64,000 nt of DNA from Bradyrhizobium sp. Ce-3 (GCF_022835695.1 NZ_BQUV01000008.1:62001-126000), one strand, 5' to 3'; positions 8,075-17,755 are shown, counted from the first letter of the stretch. Translations and numbers: made by a program. Notes: generated by a model from the sequence alone, not told the origin.

Positions 8075-10741
8075 TCACGGCTTGTGCGCCCTGATCCAGG
8101 CGCCGGCGGCAGGCAGCACGCGCGCGGCGAGATCAGCCGAGATCGCGATCGCCTGCACGGATCGCGCCACCATCACCCGCCCGCCGCTGGTCGACTGCGA
8201 CGGGGCAAACGCAGCCAGTTCCGCTGCGTGGGACTGATCGGTAAAGTTGGTCATGAAGTTCGGCACGAACTGGTCACGGAAGTTTGGTCCCTGCCTGGCC
8301 AGCAACGTATCGAAATTGGCCTGGACGAAATCCCAGGCGAGCTGCGGCTGCTCGCCCGCGCCCGCAACCGCGTTGATCATCCCCGTCACGATCGTGTCGG
8401 GCAGTTCGCCGGTCAGCGTCAATGCCAGCGTCGCGCGCGCCAGCTCGGCATCGCGGGCGCTGGCTGCGGCGAAATAGTAGCGGAGCCGCTCATTGGTCGC
8501 CGTGCTCTTGCGGGCAAGCGTCAACAGCCGGTCATAGGTGGCCCGATCGGCGGTGACGCCGACGACATGGGTAACCGCATCGCGCAGCGTGGTCGGAAGC
8601 GAATTCGGATCATCGAGGAACGCCGCGAAGCGCCGCTTCGCTTCCGCCACGATAGCCGCGTCGCCGAGGTCACCCAGCGTCGAGATCAGGCTCGCCCGCA
8701 GCAGCGCGGTGTCATCGTCGCCCGAGCCGCCGCCGTCCCATCCGATCCGATCGAATACCGGGCGCAGCTTCGCCCTGGCATAGGCCTGGATCACCGGCCG
8801 CTCGGCGCGGTCGCGCGACAGGCGATTCAAAGCTGCAAAGGTCGAGATCACCTGGTCCCACACCGCGCGATGATCGCCGGCATCGAGCGCATCGAGCAGT
8901 GCGAGATAGGACGGCGCCTCGGCACGGCCGGCCTGCACCAGCGCCCAGCTGTCCGTGACGACATTGAGCCGGTCGGCGACCTGCATTTGCGGGAAGGCGT
9001 TCAGCAATGCCGCGCGGTTCTTCGGGCCGTATTCGACCCTGTAATAGCCGACATCGCCGAGATTGACCTTGATCGCGTCGCCGCAAGCACCGGCCGGGAT
9101 ATCGGCGCTCCCCTTCAGCAAGATCTCATCGAACGGCTTGCCGTGGGCCGGTCCGACCGCGACCGGGATTTGCCAGCTGTGCGCCGGCAGCGGCGGATCG
9201 TTGGCCGGCGCGATCACGAATCGGTCCTGCTGCAGCATCAGGCGCTGTGCTGTGCCATCGCAGGCCGTCTCAGCCAAAACCAGCGGCACGCCGTCCTGCT
9301 CGGTGAAGGAGGCGGCAATGCCGGTGATCGTCTTGCCGCCGGAGGCCTCGAGCGCCTGCCAGAGATCGGCCGTGGTGGAATTGCTGTAGGCATGCGCGGC
9401 CATGTATTTGCGGATGCCGTCGCGGAACGCCTGCTCGCCGAGATAGGTCTCGAGCATCCGGATCAGCGCCTGGCCCTTGTTGTAGGTGATGGCGTCGAAC
9501 GCCGTGACCGCTTCGCTGTGGTCGGCGATCGGCTGCTGCACCGGATGTGAGGTACGGCGCGCATCGAGCGCCATGGCGAACTGCTTGGCGCCATAGCCGT
9601 TCAGCCAGTTCTGCCATTGCGGATAGAATTGCTCGGAGGCCTTGGTCGCCATCCAACTGGCAAAGCCCTCGTTGAGCCAGAGATTGTCCCACCACGCCAT
9701 GGTGACGAGGTCGCCGAACCACATATGCGCCATCTCGTGCGCGATAATGGCGAAGATGCCGCGCCGCGCGGTCTCGGCATTGGCCGCGGGATCGAACAGC
9801 AGCCGGCTTTCGAAGAAGGTGATGCCGCCCCAGTTCTCCATCGCGCCACCGAACCCGCCGGGAACCGCGATCAGGTCGAGCTTCGGCAACGGATATTTCA
9901 CGCCGAAATAATCGTTGTAGTAGGCGAGCAGCTTCACCGCGCTGTCGAGCGCAAAACGGCCCTGCCCGCTCTTGCCCACCGTCGTCACCACGCCGACCGT
10001 GACGCCGCCGGCATCCGCCGTGACGCGCTCGAGTTCGCCGACTGCGAGCACGAACAGATAGCTCGACATTTTCGGCGTTGGCGCGAACGCAACCTTCTTG
10101 AGATCGCCGGCGACCGGCGCCTCGCTCGCGACAGGCATGTTGCCGACCGCCAGCAGATTGCGCGGGATCACGACGGTCAATGCAAAACTCGCCTTGAACG
10201 ACGGTTCGTCCCAGCATGGAAAAATCCGCCTTGCATCGGCGGGCTCCAGCTTGCTGGAGATCAGCCGCTTGATGCCGCTCGGGGTCGGATAATCGACCGA
10301 GAACAAGCCGGTGCCGAACTTGTTAATCTGCGCCGTGAACGCAATGCGGAGCTTGTGCGGCCCAACCGCAAGCGGCTTGGCGAAGGTCAGCGTCGCGGTC
10401 TGCGCAGCGGCGTCGGTCGCGACCTCCGCGCGCTGTGCGCCGTCGTCGATCGTGACTTTGCCGAAGGTCGTGTTGATCGCGTTCAGCGTCAGCCGCGCGG
10501 TGGCTTCGCGCACCTCGATGTCGACGGTCTCGACGCCAGGGAGAGCGAGGCCGGCGAGATCGGGCGTCAGCTCGATCGCATAGCTCAACGGGACGACCGT
10601 CTTCGGCAATTTTCCGGGCGTGTCGTCGAACGAAAATGTCTGCTCGGCCTGCGCACCCGCGGCCATCGTCAGCAGCAAGCCGATTGCCGTGGCAAGACGA
10701 CGCAGCAGCGCGGTTCGGACATAGGTTGCAGGCTGGTTCAT
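8075..10741 (-). CDS. Exported M1-family zinc aminopeptidase
   Basis: The 888-residue product has an N-terminal signal peptide ending near AGAQAE and the full M1 architecture. The exopeptidase motif GGAMENWG is present. Zinc is held by H335 and H339 of HEMAH together with E358 of LNE, the usual spacing. An ERAP1-like C-terminal helical domain follows. It removes N-terminal residues from peptides, here probably in the periplasm. The ATG at 10741 was chosen because the signal sequence starts directly after it and GGTGA precedes it. An in-frame ATG 39 bases upstream lacks a ribosome site. It is divergent from the GH1 gene and probably monocistronic. Confidence 0.92.
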   Translation of the reverse strand: MNQPATYVRTALLRRLATAIGLLLTMAAGAQAEQTFSFDDTPGKLPKTVVPLSYAIELTPDLAGLALPGVETVDIEVREATARLTLNAINTTFGKVTIDDGAQRAEVATDAAAQTATLTFAKPLAVGPHKLRIAFTAQINKFGTGLFSVDYPTPSGIKRLISSKLEPADARRIFPCWDEPSFKASFALTVVIPRNLLAVGNMPVASEAPVAGDLKKVAFAPTPKMSSYLFVLAVGELERVTADAGGVTVGVVTTVGKSGQGRFALDSAVKLLAYYNDYFGVKYPLPKLDLIAVPGGFGGAMENWGGITFFESRLLFDPAANAETARRGIFAIIAHEMAHMWFGDLVTMAWWDNLWLNEGFASWMATKASEQFYPQWQNWLNGYGAKQFAMALDARRTSHPVQQPIADHSEAVTAFDAITYNKGQALIRMLETYLGEQAFRDGIRKYMAAHAYSNSTTADLWQALEASGGKTITGIAASFTEQDGVPLVLAETACDGTAQRLMLQQDRFVIAPANDPPLPAHSWQIPVAVGPAHGKPFDEILLKGSADIPAGACGDAIKVNLGDVGYYRVEYGPKNRAALLNAFPQMQVADRLNVVTDSWALVQAGRAEAPSYLALLDALDAGDHRAVWDQVISTFAALNRLSRDRAERPVIQAYARAKLRPVFDRIGWDGGGSGDDDTALLRASLISTLGDLGDAAIVAEAKRRFAAFLDDPNSLPTTLRDAVTHVVGVTADRATYDRLLTLARKSTATNERLRYYFAAASARDAELARATLALTLTGELPDTIVTGMINAVAGAGEQPQLAWDFVQANFDTLLARQGPNFRDQFVPNFMTNFTDQSHAAELAAFAPSQSTSGGRVMVARSVQAIAISADLAARVLPAAGAWIRAHKP

Positions 10742-10989
10742 CGCGCAGCTCACCGGGATCTCGGGATTTTCGGATGTCATTGCGGAAGGAGGTAGCAGGC
10801 AATCTAGTAGAGAACATGTCGCCACAAAACTGACAACTCCGCGACATCTGACATCACGACGGTTCGCGTCGATTGGTGTGCCGCTTGCTACGGCGCCTCG
10901 GGCACTCGGCCCTTGTTGCTCAACGGCGGGATGGAAGGTTAACCTGTGGGTGGCATTCCAGCCGCAATGTCCGGCGACGGGAGACTACA

Positions 10990-12444
10990 ATGTTCGGAAA
11001 GTTCTCGCGCCGGCAATTTGCGGGCCTTGCGGGCCTCTCGGCACTCGGCCTGTCGGCTCCCGCCGAGGCCGCGAACCGCGCTCCGCGGCCGGACGGCGCG
11101 AACTTCCCCGCAGGCTTCGTTTGGGGCACCGCGACCTCGTCCTACCAGGTCGAGGGTGCGGTCAATGAGGACGGCCGCGGCCCGTCGATCTGGGATACAT
11201 TCACCCATACATCGGGCAAGATCGAGGACGGCTCGACCGGCGACCGCGCCAACGAGCACTATCACCGCTACAAGGAGGACGTCCGCCTCATCAAGGATCT
11301 CGGCGCCCGGGCCTATCGTTTCTCGATCGCCTGGCCGCGGGTGTTTCCCGACGGCACCGGCACGCCGAATCCGAAGGGCCTCGACTTCTACAACCGCCTG
11401 GTCGACGAACTGCTCGCGAACGGCATCGAGCCCTATGCCACGCTGTATCACTGGGACCTGCCGCAGGCGTTGCAGGACCGCGTCGGCGGCTGGCGCTCGC
11501 GCGATACCTCGAAGGCATTCGGCGACTACGCCGGCTATGTGGCGCAGCGGTTGACCGACCGGGTCAAGAACATCTTCACCCTCAACGAGGTCGGGCGTTT
11601 CCTCCCCTTCGGCTATGCGCTCGGCGTCGACGCGCCGGGGCTGACGCTGCCGCCGGCCGAGGTGAACCAGGCGCGCCACCACGTCGCGCTGGCGCATGGG
11701 CTCGCGGTGCAGGCGATCCGCGCCAAGGGCCGCCCCGGCACGCGGGTCGGCCCTGCCGAGAACATCACCGCCTGCGTGCCCGCGATCAACACGCCGGAGC
11801 ACATCCGTGCCACCGAGATCGCGACGCGCGAGCTCAATGCGGGTTTCCTCGGCGTCCTCCTCGAAGGCAAGTACACCGAGGCCTTCCTGCAATATGCCGG
11901 CGCGGACGCGCCCAAATTCACCGCCGAGGAATTGAAGATCATCGCGCAGCCCAACGATTTCGTCGGGCTCAACATCTACGCGCCGCATTGCTATGTCCTC
12001 GCCACCGACCGAGCCCCCGGCTGGAAGCCGCTGCCGATGCCCGCGTCGTTCCCGCATATGAATTCGGATTGGCTGCGGATCGCGCCGGAGACGATCTACT
12101 GGGCGCCGCGGATCGCCGCCAAGCTCTGGAACATCAAGAGCATCTATATCAGCGAGAACGGCACGTCAGGCGAGGACAAGGTGGAGCCGGACGGGCAGAT
12201 CTACGACCTCGACCGCATCATGTTCCTGCGCAACTACCTCGCCCAATTGCAGCGCGCGACCGCCGACGGCGTCCCGGTCCACGGCTATTTCCTGTGGAGC
12301 CTGATGGACAATTTCGAATGGATCTACGGCTACGCGAAGCGCTTCGGCCTGTACCGGGTGGATTTCAAAACCCAGGCGCGGGTGCCGAAACTGAGCGCGG
12401 CATTCTATCGCGACGTGATCGCGCGCAACGCGATAGGGGTGTGA
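10990..12444 (+). CDS. Tat-exported GH1 beta-glucosidase
   Basis: This is a 484-residue family 1 glycoside hydrolase. The N-terminus carries a twin-arginine motif (SRRQFAG), a hydrophobic stretch and an alanine-rich cleavage region, so the enzyme is probably exported folded to the periplasm. The glycone-binding motif SSYQVEGA is present. The nucleophile is E389 in ISENG. The acid/base is E200 in TLNEV, where almost all family members have NEP, so proline is replaced by valine. The ATG at 10990 follows GGGAG. The gene ends one base from the convergent maleylacetate reductase gene. Beta-glucoside or related plant-glycoside hydrolysis is likely. Confidence 0.9.
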   Translation: MFGKFSRRQFAGLAGLSALGLSAPAEAANRAPRPDGANFPAGFVWGTATSSYQVEGAVNEDGRGPSIWDTFTHTSGKIEDGSTGDRANEHYHRYKEDVRLIKDLGARAYRFSIAWPRVFPDGTGTPNPKGLDFYNRLVDELLANGIEPYATLYHWDLPQALQDRVGGWRSRDTSKAFGDYAGYVAQRLTDRVKNIFTLNEVGRFLPFGYALGVDAPGLTLPPAEVNQARHHVALAHGLAVQAIRAKGRPGTRVGPAENITACVPAINTPEHIRATEIATRELNAGFLGVLLEGKYTEAFLQYAGADAPKFTAEELKIIAQPNDFVGLNIYAPHCYVLATDRAPGWKPLPMPASFPHMNSDWLRIAPETIYWAPRIAAKLWNIKSIYISENGTSGEDKVEPDGQIYDLDRIMFLRNYLAQLQRATADGVPVHGYFLWSLMDNFEWIYGYAKRFGLYRVDFKTQARVPKLSAAFYRDVIARNAIGV

Positions 12445-12445
12445 T

Positions 12446-13513
12446 CTATCCGGCCTGCGGCCGCGCGCCCGACCATGCGCGCCGAAGCAGGTCGTTGATA
12501 CCGCGCTCCTCGATCGGCCGCGGATTCCAGTAGGGGTTTTTGGTGGCGAGTGCGGCCGCCTTTGCGATGCCGTTCTCGGGCATGCCGATCCCGGCGAGTG
12601 AGCGCGGCGCGCCGAGCTTTTCCGACAGATCGAACAGGCCATCGGCCGCGTCAGCGGTCCCAAGCGCCCGTGCGGCGCGGGCGATCGCATCGCGAGCGGC
12701 CGGCGTGTTGTAGGCGATGGTGTGCGGCAGCAGCACCGCATGGGTTTCGGCATGCGGCAGGTCGAAGAGCGCGCCGACGGTGTGGCAGAGCTTGTGATGC
12801 AACGCCATGCCGACGGTGCCGAGGCAGACCGCGCACAGCCAGGCGCCATAGAGTGCGTCAGAGCGCGCCTCGAGATCTCGCGGCCGTGCGACCACGTTCG
12901 GCAGCGACGACGCGAGCTTCGCAATCGCCTCTTCCGCCATCAGCGCGGTGATCGGATTGCCGTCCCGGGCATACAGCGCCTCGGCCGCATGGGCGATCGC
13001 GTTGAGGCCGGAGATCGCGGAGAATTTTGCCGGCATCGAGAGGGTCAGATTGACGTCGTAGATCACGGCCTCGGGCAGGATCTTTGGCGACGACTGCGTG
13101 GTCTTGACGCCATCGACGGTCTCGCCGAGCACCGGCGTCATTTCGGAGCCGGCATAGCTGGTTGGCACGATCAGCTGCGGCAGGTCGGTGCGCAGTGCGA
13201 TCGCCTTGCTGAGGCCGGTCGCCGCGCCTGCGCCGACCGCGACCACGCCGTCGGGCTTCAGCTGGCGGACCAGTTCCATCGCGCGCTCGGTCACCGTGAC
13301 CGGCGTGTGCACGACCGCGCCGTCGAACACGCCGGCGATGCGGCCGCCGGTCAATGCGGCGAGTTCGCCGAGCTCGGCCTGCTGCCGCCGGCTCGCCAGC
13401 ACCAAAGCGCGCCTGATGCCGAGCCGCTCGAGTTCATCGGCCAATTGCACGAGCGTGCCGACCCCGAACACGATGCGCATCGGGCTGACCTGATAGGTGA
13501 ACGGCTGTGGCAT
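12446..13513 (-). CDS. Maleylacetate reductase (iron-containing alcohol dehydrogenase superfamily)
   Basis: The 355-residue protein matches maleylacetate reductases, which reduce maleylacetate to 3-oxoadipate with NAD(P)H in hydroxyquinol, resorcinol and chlorocatechol degradation. The dinucleotide loop is VAVGAGAATGLSKA. The metal-site segment includes HHKLCH and, further on, LPHAETHAVLLPH. The stretch PTSYAGSEMTP is typical of this subfamily. The ATG at 13513 follows GGAAA at six bases; an upstream TTG is also in frame. The gene lies 21 bases downstream of an AraC regulator on the same strand. No hydroxyquinol dioxygenase gene is visible in the window, so the substrate source is unclear. 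Confidence 0.87.
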   Translation of the reverse strand: MPQPFTYQVSPMRIVFGVGTLVQLADELERLGIRRALVLASRRQQAELGELAALTGGRIAGVFDGAVVHTPVTVTERAMELVRQLKPDGVVAVGAGAATGLSKAIALRTDLPQLIVPTSYAGSEMTPVLGETVDGVKTTQSSPKILPEAVIYDVNLTLSMPAKFSAISGLNAIAHAAEALYARDGNPITALMAEEAIAKLASSLPNVVARPRDLEARSDALYGAWLCAVCLGTVGMALHHKLCHTVGALFDLPHAETHAVLLPHTIAYNTPAARDAIARAARALGTADAADGLFDLSEKLGAPRSLAGIGMPENGIAKAAALATKNPYWNPRPIEERGINDLLRRAWSGARPQAG

Positions 13514-13534
13514 GATGATTTCCAAAAACGTTGG

Positions 13535-14515
13535 TCAGCCGCGGCGCCAGTCGCGCGGCGTGCAGCCGAAGCGATGCCGGAAGCGCCGGGTGAAGTGCGA
13601 CAGATCGGAGAAGCCCCAGTCGAACGCGACGTCGCCGATCGCGCGCCCGGCCATCGCCGGATCCTTCAGGTCGCGCGCGGCGCCATCGAGGCGGCGGTCC
13701 ATCAGATAGCTGGCGAATGTGGTGCCGGCGCGCTCGAACAATTTGTGGACATAGCGCTCGCTGATGCCGATCCCGGACGCGATGGCGGCGACGCCGAGCC
13801 CGGGCTCGCGCAGCCTGCGGTCGACAGCACGGCGCAGCGCCAGCCACGTCGCATCCGCAAGGCCCGCGCTCTCGGCAACCCCTGCGCGACCGCTCCGCGA
13901 CAGGCTGAGCGCGACCAGATCGAGCAGCACGCCGAACAGCCGGGCGTTGTCGGCATCAGACGCGCGAAGCGCTGATGTATTTAGCACTTGCGCGGTCTCG
14001 GCGATGAGATGGCCGACAAAGGGATCATCGGAGACCCGCGCCGGCGCAACCTCGGGCGCCGACGGCAGCCGCTCGTCGAGCGCCTCCGCCGGCACCCAGA
14101 ACGAGGCGACCTGCAGCGCGGGGCCGCGGTCGTGCAGCAGCGAGAAGCGCTGCCCGCTGTCGAAGATTCCGACCTGTCCCGGCGACAGGCTGATCTCGCG
14201 TCCGGCCTGCTGGATCCGGCAGCGGCCCGCCAGCTTGAGGTTGAGGTAGTAGCAGCGACGGCTGGACGCGGCGATGTCGGCCGACGAGCGCCGCACGACG
14301 TGCTCCGGGAAGCTGACCCGGTTGACCGCGCCGTCGCCGAGCCCGACGGTCTCGACGCGGGCGAGGAATCCGGGCGTCGCCGGCGGCTCCGGTGTCAGGT
14401 TCATGAAGGCCTGGCAGATCGCCTCGCGATAATAGGCGAACTGCTCGCCCGGTCTGGTATCCGCGGTATTCCAGCTCAGCCTGCGCGAGCGATCCGCGGC
14501 GGCGATTTGCTGCAT
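13535..14515 (-). CDS. AraC family transcriptional regulator (of the catabolic island)
   Basis: This 326-residue protein has an N-terminal AraC-binding-like domain (cupin-like, with LSPGQVGIFDS) and a C-terminal double helix-turn-helix over roughly the last 100 residues. The second helix-turn-helix reads IGDVAFDWGFSDLSHFTRRF, the hallmark of the family. The ATG at 14515 follows GGAG. It is the first gene before maleylacetate reductase on the same strand and is divergent from the alpha/beta hydrolase gene, so it probably controls both. A 9-base inverted repeat in the shared upstream region is a candidate operator. Confidence 0.9.
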   Translation of the reverse strand: MQQIAAADRSRRLSWNTADTRPGEQFAYYREAICQAFMNLTPEPPATPGFLARVETVGLGDGAVNRVSFPEHVVRRSSADIAASSRRCYYLNLKLAGRCRIQQAGREISLSPGQVGIFDSGQRFSLLHDRGPALQVASFWVPAEALDERLPSAPEVAPARVSDDPFVGHLIAETAQVLNTSALRASDADNARLFGVLLDLVALSLSRSGRAGVAESAGLADATWLALRRAVDRRLREPGLGVAAIASGIGISERYVHKLFERAGTTFASYLMDRRLDGAARDLKDPAMAGRAIGDVAFDWGFSDLSHFTRRFRHRFGCTPRDWRRG

Positions 14516-14567
14516 CAGTTCACTCCGAGCCCAATCCGGTTCGGTTACAGCCAAGCGCGTTCCGCGG

Positions 14568-14608
14568 GCCCAGGTCAATATCCATCAGGAAGCGTTTGAG
14601 ACCTGGGC
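14568..14608. promoter_or_regulatory. Inverted repeat, candidate AraC operator
   Basis: GCCCAGGTC at 14568-14576 is repeated in inverted orientation as GACCTGGGC at 14600-14608. The half-site centres are about 32 bases (three helical turns) apart. The element lies in the divergent region between the AraC gene and the alpha/beta hydrolase gene. Assignment to the AraC protein is an inference from position. Confidence 0.4.
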
Positions 14609-14664
14609 GTATCCCGGGCCGTCCCGAACATCGCAATCGATCCAACCAGACAGGGAGGTACAAC

Positions 14665-15390
14665 ATGTCGACCTATGTTCTCGTCCATGGCGCCTGGCAT
14701 ACCGGCGCCGAGTTTGAACCGGTTGCGGCCGCGATCCGCAAGGCCGGCCATGTCGTCCATACCCCGACCATCAAGGGCAATCGCCCCGACGACCGGAAGG
14801 ATTCCGGCCTTGCCGAGGCGATCCAGTCGATCGTGGATTATCTCGCCGAGCACAATCTGAACGACATCGTGCTGGTCGGCCACAGCTATGGCGGCATGGT
14901 GATCACCGGCGTCGCCGACGCCGCCGCGAGCCGGATCCGCCGGCTGGTGTACTGGAATGCCTTCGTGCCCAACAATGGCGAAAGCCTCAACGACATGGTG
15001 CCACCGCACTATGTCGGCCTGTTCGACGCCATCTATACCGAACGCGGCGACGGCTCGGTGGTGCTGCCGTTCCCGGTCTGGCGCGAGGCCTTCATCAACG
15101 ACGCTGATCTCGAGACGGCGCAGCGGGCCTATGACAAGCTCAACCCGCATCCGCTCAAGACCTTCCAGGACAAGATCGCGCTGCGAACCAACCCGGCCGA
15201 GATGCCGATCGCAAAGTCGTACGTCAACTGCACCGAGGACACCGCGATGCCGCACGGCCTGCCCTGGCATCCGCGGCTGTCGGAGAAGCTCGGGCTGTTC
15301 CGGCTGGTCCAGTTGCCGGGCAGCCACGAACTGTGCTTCTCCAATCCCGAGCGACTGGCGCAAGCCTTCCTCGACGCCGGCCGGGATTAG
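14665..15390 (+). CDS. Alpha/beta hydrolase (esterase-like)
   Basis: The 241-residue protein has the compact alpha/beta-hydrolase fold of the methyl-esterase and hydroxynitrile-lyase-like group. The N-terminal oxyanion segment is VLVHGAWH, the nucleophile elbow is GHSYGG and the late catalytic histidine is in PGSHELCF. The start is set by GGGAGG seven bases before the ATG. The gene is divergent from an AraC regulator and converges on the flavin monooxygenase gene, with only a palindromic repeat between them. Hydrolysis of an ester or lactone within the same pathway is a reasonable guess, but the substrate is unknown. Confidence 0.85.
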   Translation: MSTYVLVHGAWHTGAEFEPVAAAIRKAGHVVHTPTIKGNRPDDRKDSGLAEAIQSIVDYLAEHNLNDIVLVGHSYGGMVITGVADAAASRIRRLVYWNAFVPNNGESLNDMVPPHYVGLFDAIYTERGDGSVVLPFPVWREAFINDADLETAQRAYDKLNPHPLKTFQDKIALRTNPAEMPIAKSYVNCTEDTAMPHGLPWHPRLSEKLGLFRLVQLPGSHELCFSNPERLAQAFLDAGRD

Positions 15391-15399
15391 TCGTTTTGC

Positions 15400-15444
15400 G
15401 CATGATCTCCTCGGAAAACCGCTTCACACTTTTCCGGATCATGC
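15400..15444. repeat. GCATGATC palindromic repeat between convergent genes
   Basis: The element begins GCATGATCTCCTCGGAAAA and ends CTTTTCCGGATCATGC, with a CCGCTTCACA centre. Near-identical palindromes are scattered between genes of Bradyrhizobium and other Rhizobiales (established knowledge). It fills the 55-base gap between two convergent genes almost exactly, so it may act as a bidirectional transcript-end structure. Confidence 0.8.
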
Positions 15445-15445
15445 T

Positions 15446-16939
15446 CTAGGCGACCGCCTTGTACTCCGGCGCGGTCGCCAGGAATCGCGCATAGGCGTCC
15501 GCGTCCGGTGGCGTGAACTTTTCGACGAGCGGGTTGCGGCGCGACGCCTTGGTGCCGATGTCGGCCAACAGCTCGTCGAAATGCTTGAAGTGGTAGGGCG
15601 CGACGCACAGCCCGCCGTAGACGCCGGCCGCCGGACGCTCGACCCGCTTGAAGTTCAGCATCATCGCGATGTTGTCGTGCATCTCGGCCGCGCTCGGCTG
15701 CCGCGCGAGTTGGCCGTCGGCGTAGCGCACCAGCCAGTTCGCGGCGAGATCGGCGCACAGCACGGTGCAGAAGCTGGAATTGAAGCCGACAAAACCCATG
15801 TCGGGCAGATCTGGATTGGCGATCAGCCGGTAGAGCCGGTACTGCCCGTCGGGCTCGACCAGTTTCTTCTGATACTCCTCAGGGAGGAACGGCACACCGA
15901 GCTTGTAGCCGATCGCGAGCACCGCGACGTCGGCCGCGACACGCTGGCCGCCGCTCATCACGATGGTCTTGCCGTCATAATGGTCGAAGGTGCCCTGCAC
16001 CGCCTTGATCCGGCCGTCGGCGACCATCGGATAGAAGCCGGGGGTCGCGATCGGCACCGAGCAATTGACGCCGTCCTCGATCCGCTCCTTCGGCACCATG
16101 CCGCACTGCTTGAGCTTGAGCTGCATCTTCAGCATGCTCTCGAGCCCGCGCCAGTTCGCCCAGACCAACGGCTTTGCCACGGCATGCGCGAGGCGCGCCA
16201 TCGGGCCGATGCCCCAGCTTGCGAACATCTGCTCCTGGGCGCGGATGTAGAGGATGCGCTTGAAGTTGACGAGGCCGCCGACGAAGTACGGAATCCGCCA
16301 CACCGGCTCGCGAAACACGATGGTGACCTCGCTGGCGCCGGAATTGACCGCGTTCACCGCGATGTCGGTCGCTGATTTCGAGCCACCGAGCACGACCACT
16401 TTGCGGCCCTTGGCGAGATCAGGATCGCTATATTGCGAAGAATGCAGGATATGGCCGCCCTGCGCCTTAAAGCCGTCCTCGCCTGGCAGCCGCAGCGAGT
16501 TCGGCTCATTGAATTGCCCAGTGCAGACGGCGACGAAGTCGAAATCCTCGTGGCCAGTGGCGCCATCGGTCGAGCGCAGCGCGAGCGTCCAGCCCGGCTT
16601 GCCGTCGGCGCGTCGCGTCATGCCCTCTACCCTGGTGTCGAACCGCATCGCGCCGTCGAGGCCGTGGCTGCGGGCGTAGTCGCGCAGATAGGCATGAACC
16701 TGCGGACCCTTCGGCCATTCCGGATAGGATTCCGGCATCGCCTTGTCGGTGTAGCGATAGAGCTCCTTCGGGCTCTGGGTCTGCACGTCGGGATAGGATC
16801 GCGCCGGCTCCCAGACCCCGCCGAGATCGCCGCTGCGCTCGATGATCGTCACCCTGTGGCCGCGACCGGCAAAGGCCTTGGCGGCGGCGAGCCCGGAAAT
16901 GCCGGCGCCGATGACGCACACATGCTTCTGCTTGACCAT
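15446..16939 (-). CDS. Flavin-containing monooxygenase
   Basis: This 497-residue protein binds FAD at its N-terminus (GAGISGLAAAK, then a glutamate in IIERSGDLGG) and NADPH at a second site (VVVLGGSKSATD). Between them lies GGHILHSSQY, which fits the FMO fingerprint FxGxxxHxxxY except that the first aromatic is replaced. A tyrosine rather than tryptophan at the end argues for an N/S-oxygenating FMO over a classical Baeyer-Villiger enzyme, though some FMOs do both. The ATG at 16939 follows GGAGA. It lies downstream of the cupin gene on the same strand, and the two probably form one transcript facing a second AraC regulator. Confidence 0.88.
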   Translation of the reverse strand: MVKQKHVCVIGAGISGLAAAKAFAGRGHRVTIIERSGDLGGVWEPARSYPDVQTQSPKELYRYTDKAMPESYPEWPKGPQVHAYLRDYARSHGLDGAMRFDTRVEGMTRRADGKPGWTLALRSTDGATGHEDFDFVAVCTGQFNEPNSLRLPGEDGFKAQGGHILHSSQYSDPDLAKGRKVVVLGGSKSATDIAVNAVNSGASEVTIVFREPVWRIPYFVGGLVNFKRILYIRAQEQMFASWGIGPMARLAHAVAKPLVWANWRGLESMLKMQLKLKQCGMVPKERIEDGVNCSVPIATPGFYPMVADGRIKAVQGTFDHYDGKTIVMSGGQRVAADVAVLAIGYKLGVPFLPEEYQKKLVEPDGQYRLYRLIANPDLPDMGFVGFNSSFCTVLCADLAANWLVRYADGQLARQPSAAEMHDNIAMMLNFKRVERPAAGVYGGLCVAPYHFKHFDELLADIGTKASRRNPLVEKFTPPDADAYARFLATAPEYKAVA

Positions 16940-16995
16940 GAAACGTCTCCGCGATGAATGAACAGGTCCATTTCCCAAGCGCACGCGTTCCCGTC

Positions 16996-17019
16996 ATCGC
17001 CGGAGCCAGCTCCGGCGAT
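16996..17019. other. Perfect stem-loop between the cupin and monooxygenase genes
   Basis: A 10-base perfect stem (ATCGCCGGAG with CTCCGGCGAT) and a four-base loop lie in the 115-base gap between two co-directional genes. No T-run follows on either strand, so it is more likely an mRNA stability or processing element than a full terminator. Confidence 0.5.
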
Positions 17020-17054
17020 TGCGTCGTGCGTACGCTGTCTGTTTGCTCGCCGCT

Positions 17055-17504
17055 CTAGTCGTTGGCTTCGGGCGGCAGGAAGTCCACCTCGTGCTCGGCG
17101 GAGATCCGCACCACTTCGACGGGATCCTGCAGATTGTGCAGCTTCTCGAACAGCGCCTCGAGCTTCTGCATCGGCGACACCCAGAACAGCGCCCGCGCCG
17201 GCTTGTCCGACTTGTTGAAATAGCCGTGCGGAATGCCGCGCGGCATGCGCACGAGGTCGCCGGCCTTGGCCTGCACCCAGACGCCGTCGAGCTTGAGGTC
17301 GAGCACGCCTTCCTGCACCAGGATGAACTCGTCCTGGGTCGGATGGATGTGCACCGGCACGAACTGGCCGGGATCGCTGTTGGTCTCGAACGCGAAGGTC
17401 GAGTCGGTGATCGCCTTCGGATAATAGACCTGGCCCAGAATATTCCAGGTCTTGCCGCCGTAGCCGGTGCCGGTTCGGGTAATGCCTTTCTCGAGCGTGC
17501 CCAT
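17055..17504 (-). CDS. Single-domain cupin protein with intact metal site
   Basis: This 149-residue protein has one cupin barrel. Motif 1 contains HIH followed by a glutamate (VHIHPTQDEF) and motif 2 contains a histidine (GIPHGYFN), so all four usual metal ligands are present. Members include quercetinase-like dioxygenases, isomerases and non-enzymatic binders. The ATG at 17504 follows GGAGAGG. The gene is upstream of the flavin monooxygenase and divergent from an AraC regulator. In a locus with maleylacetate reductase it could be a ring-cleaving or diketone-cleaving dioxygenase, but this is a hypothesis only. Confidence 0.82.
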   Translation of the reverse strand: MGTLEKGITRTGTGYGGKTWNILGQVYYPKAITDSTFAFETNSDPGQFVPVHIHPTQDEFILVQEGVLDLKLDGVWVQAKAGDLVRMPRGIPHGYFNKSDKPARALFWVSPMQKLEALFEKLHNLQDPVEVVRISAEHEVDFLPPEAND

Positions 17505-17755
17505 GTCAGCCTCTCCAATGTGGGTGCGTATTACGGACACGGAGCCTGTCGCCGGCCGGTGAAGCTGTCTAGCCGATAAACGAATCCGCAGCCTGCACGA
17601 TCATGCTGCAATGCGGGAGCGTCTTCTGCCCAAGGCGACCGCAGCCGCCTGCGCGCCGATCGGGCAGTTTGCGCGACGAAACAGCGTTCCCCTTTGCCGG
17701 CGAATGCACTAGGCTGCCCGATATTTTAGACCTCAAACAACTCCGGACGGCCAGC

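Noticed and set aside
15446-16939. Baeyer-Villiger monooxygenase
   Set aside because: The fingerprint ends in tyrosine (HSSQY) and not in the tryptophan of Baeyer-Villiger enzymes.
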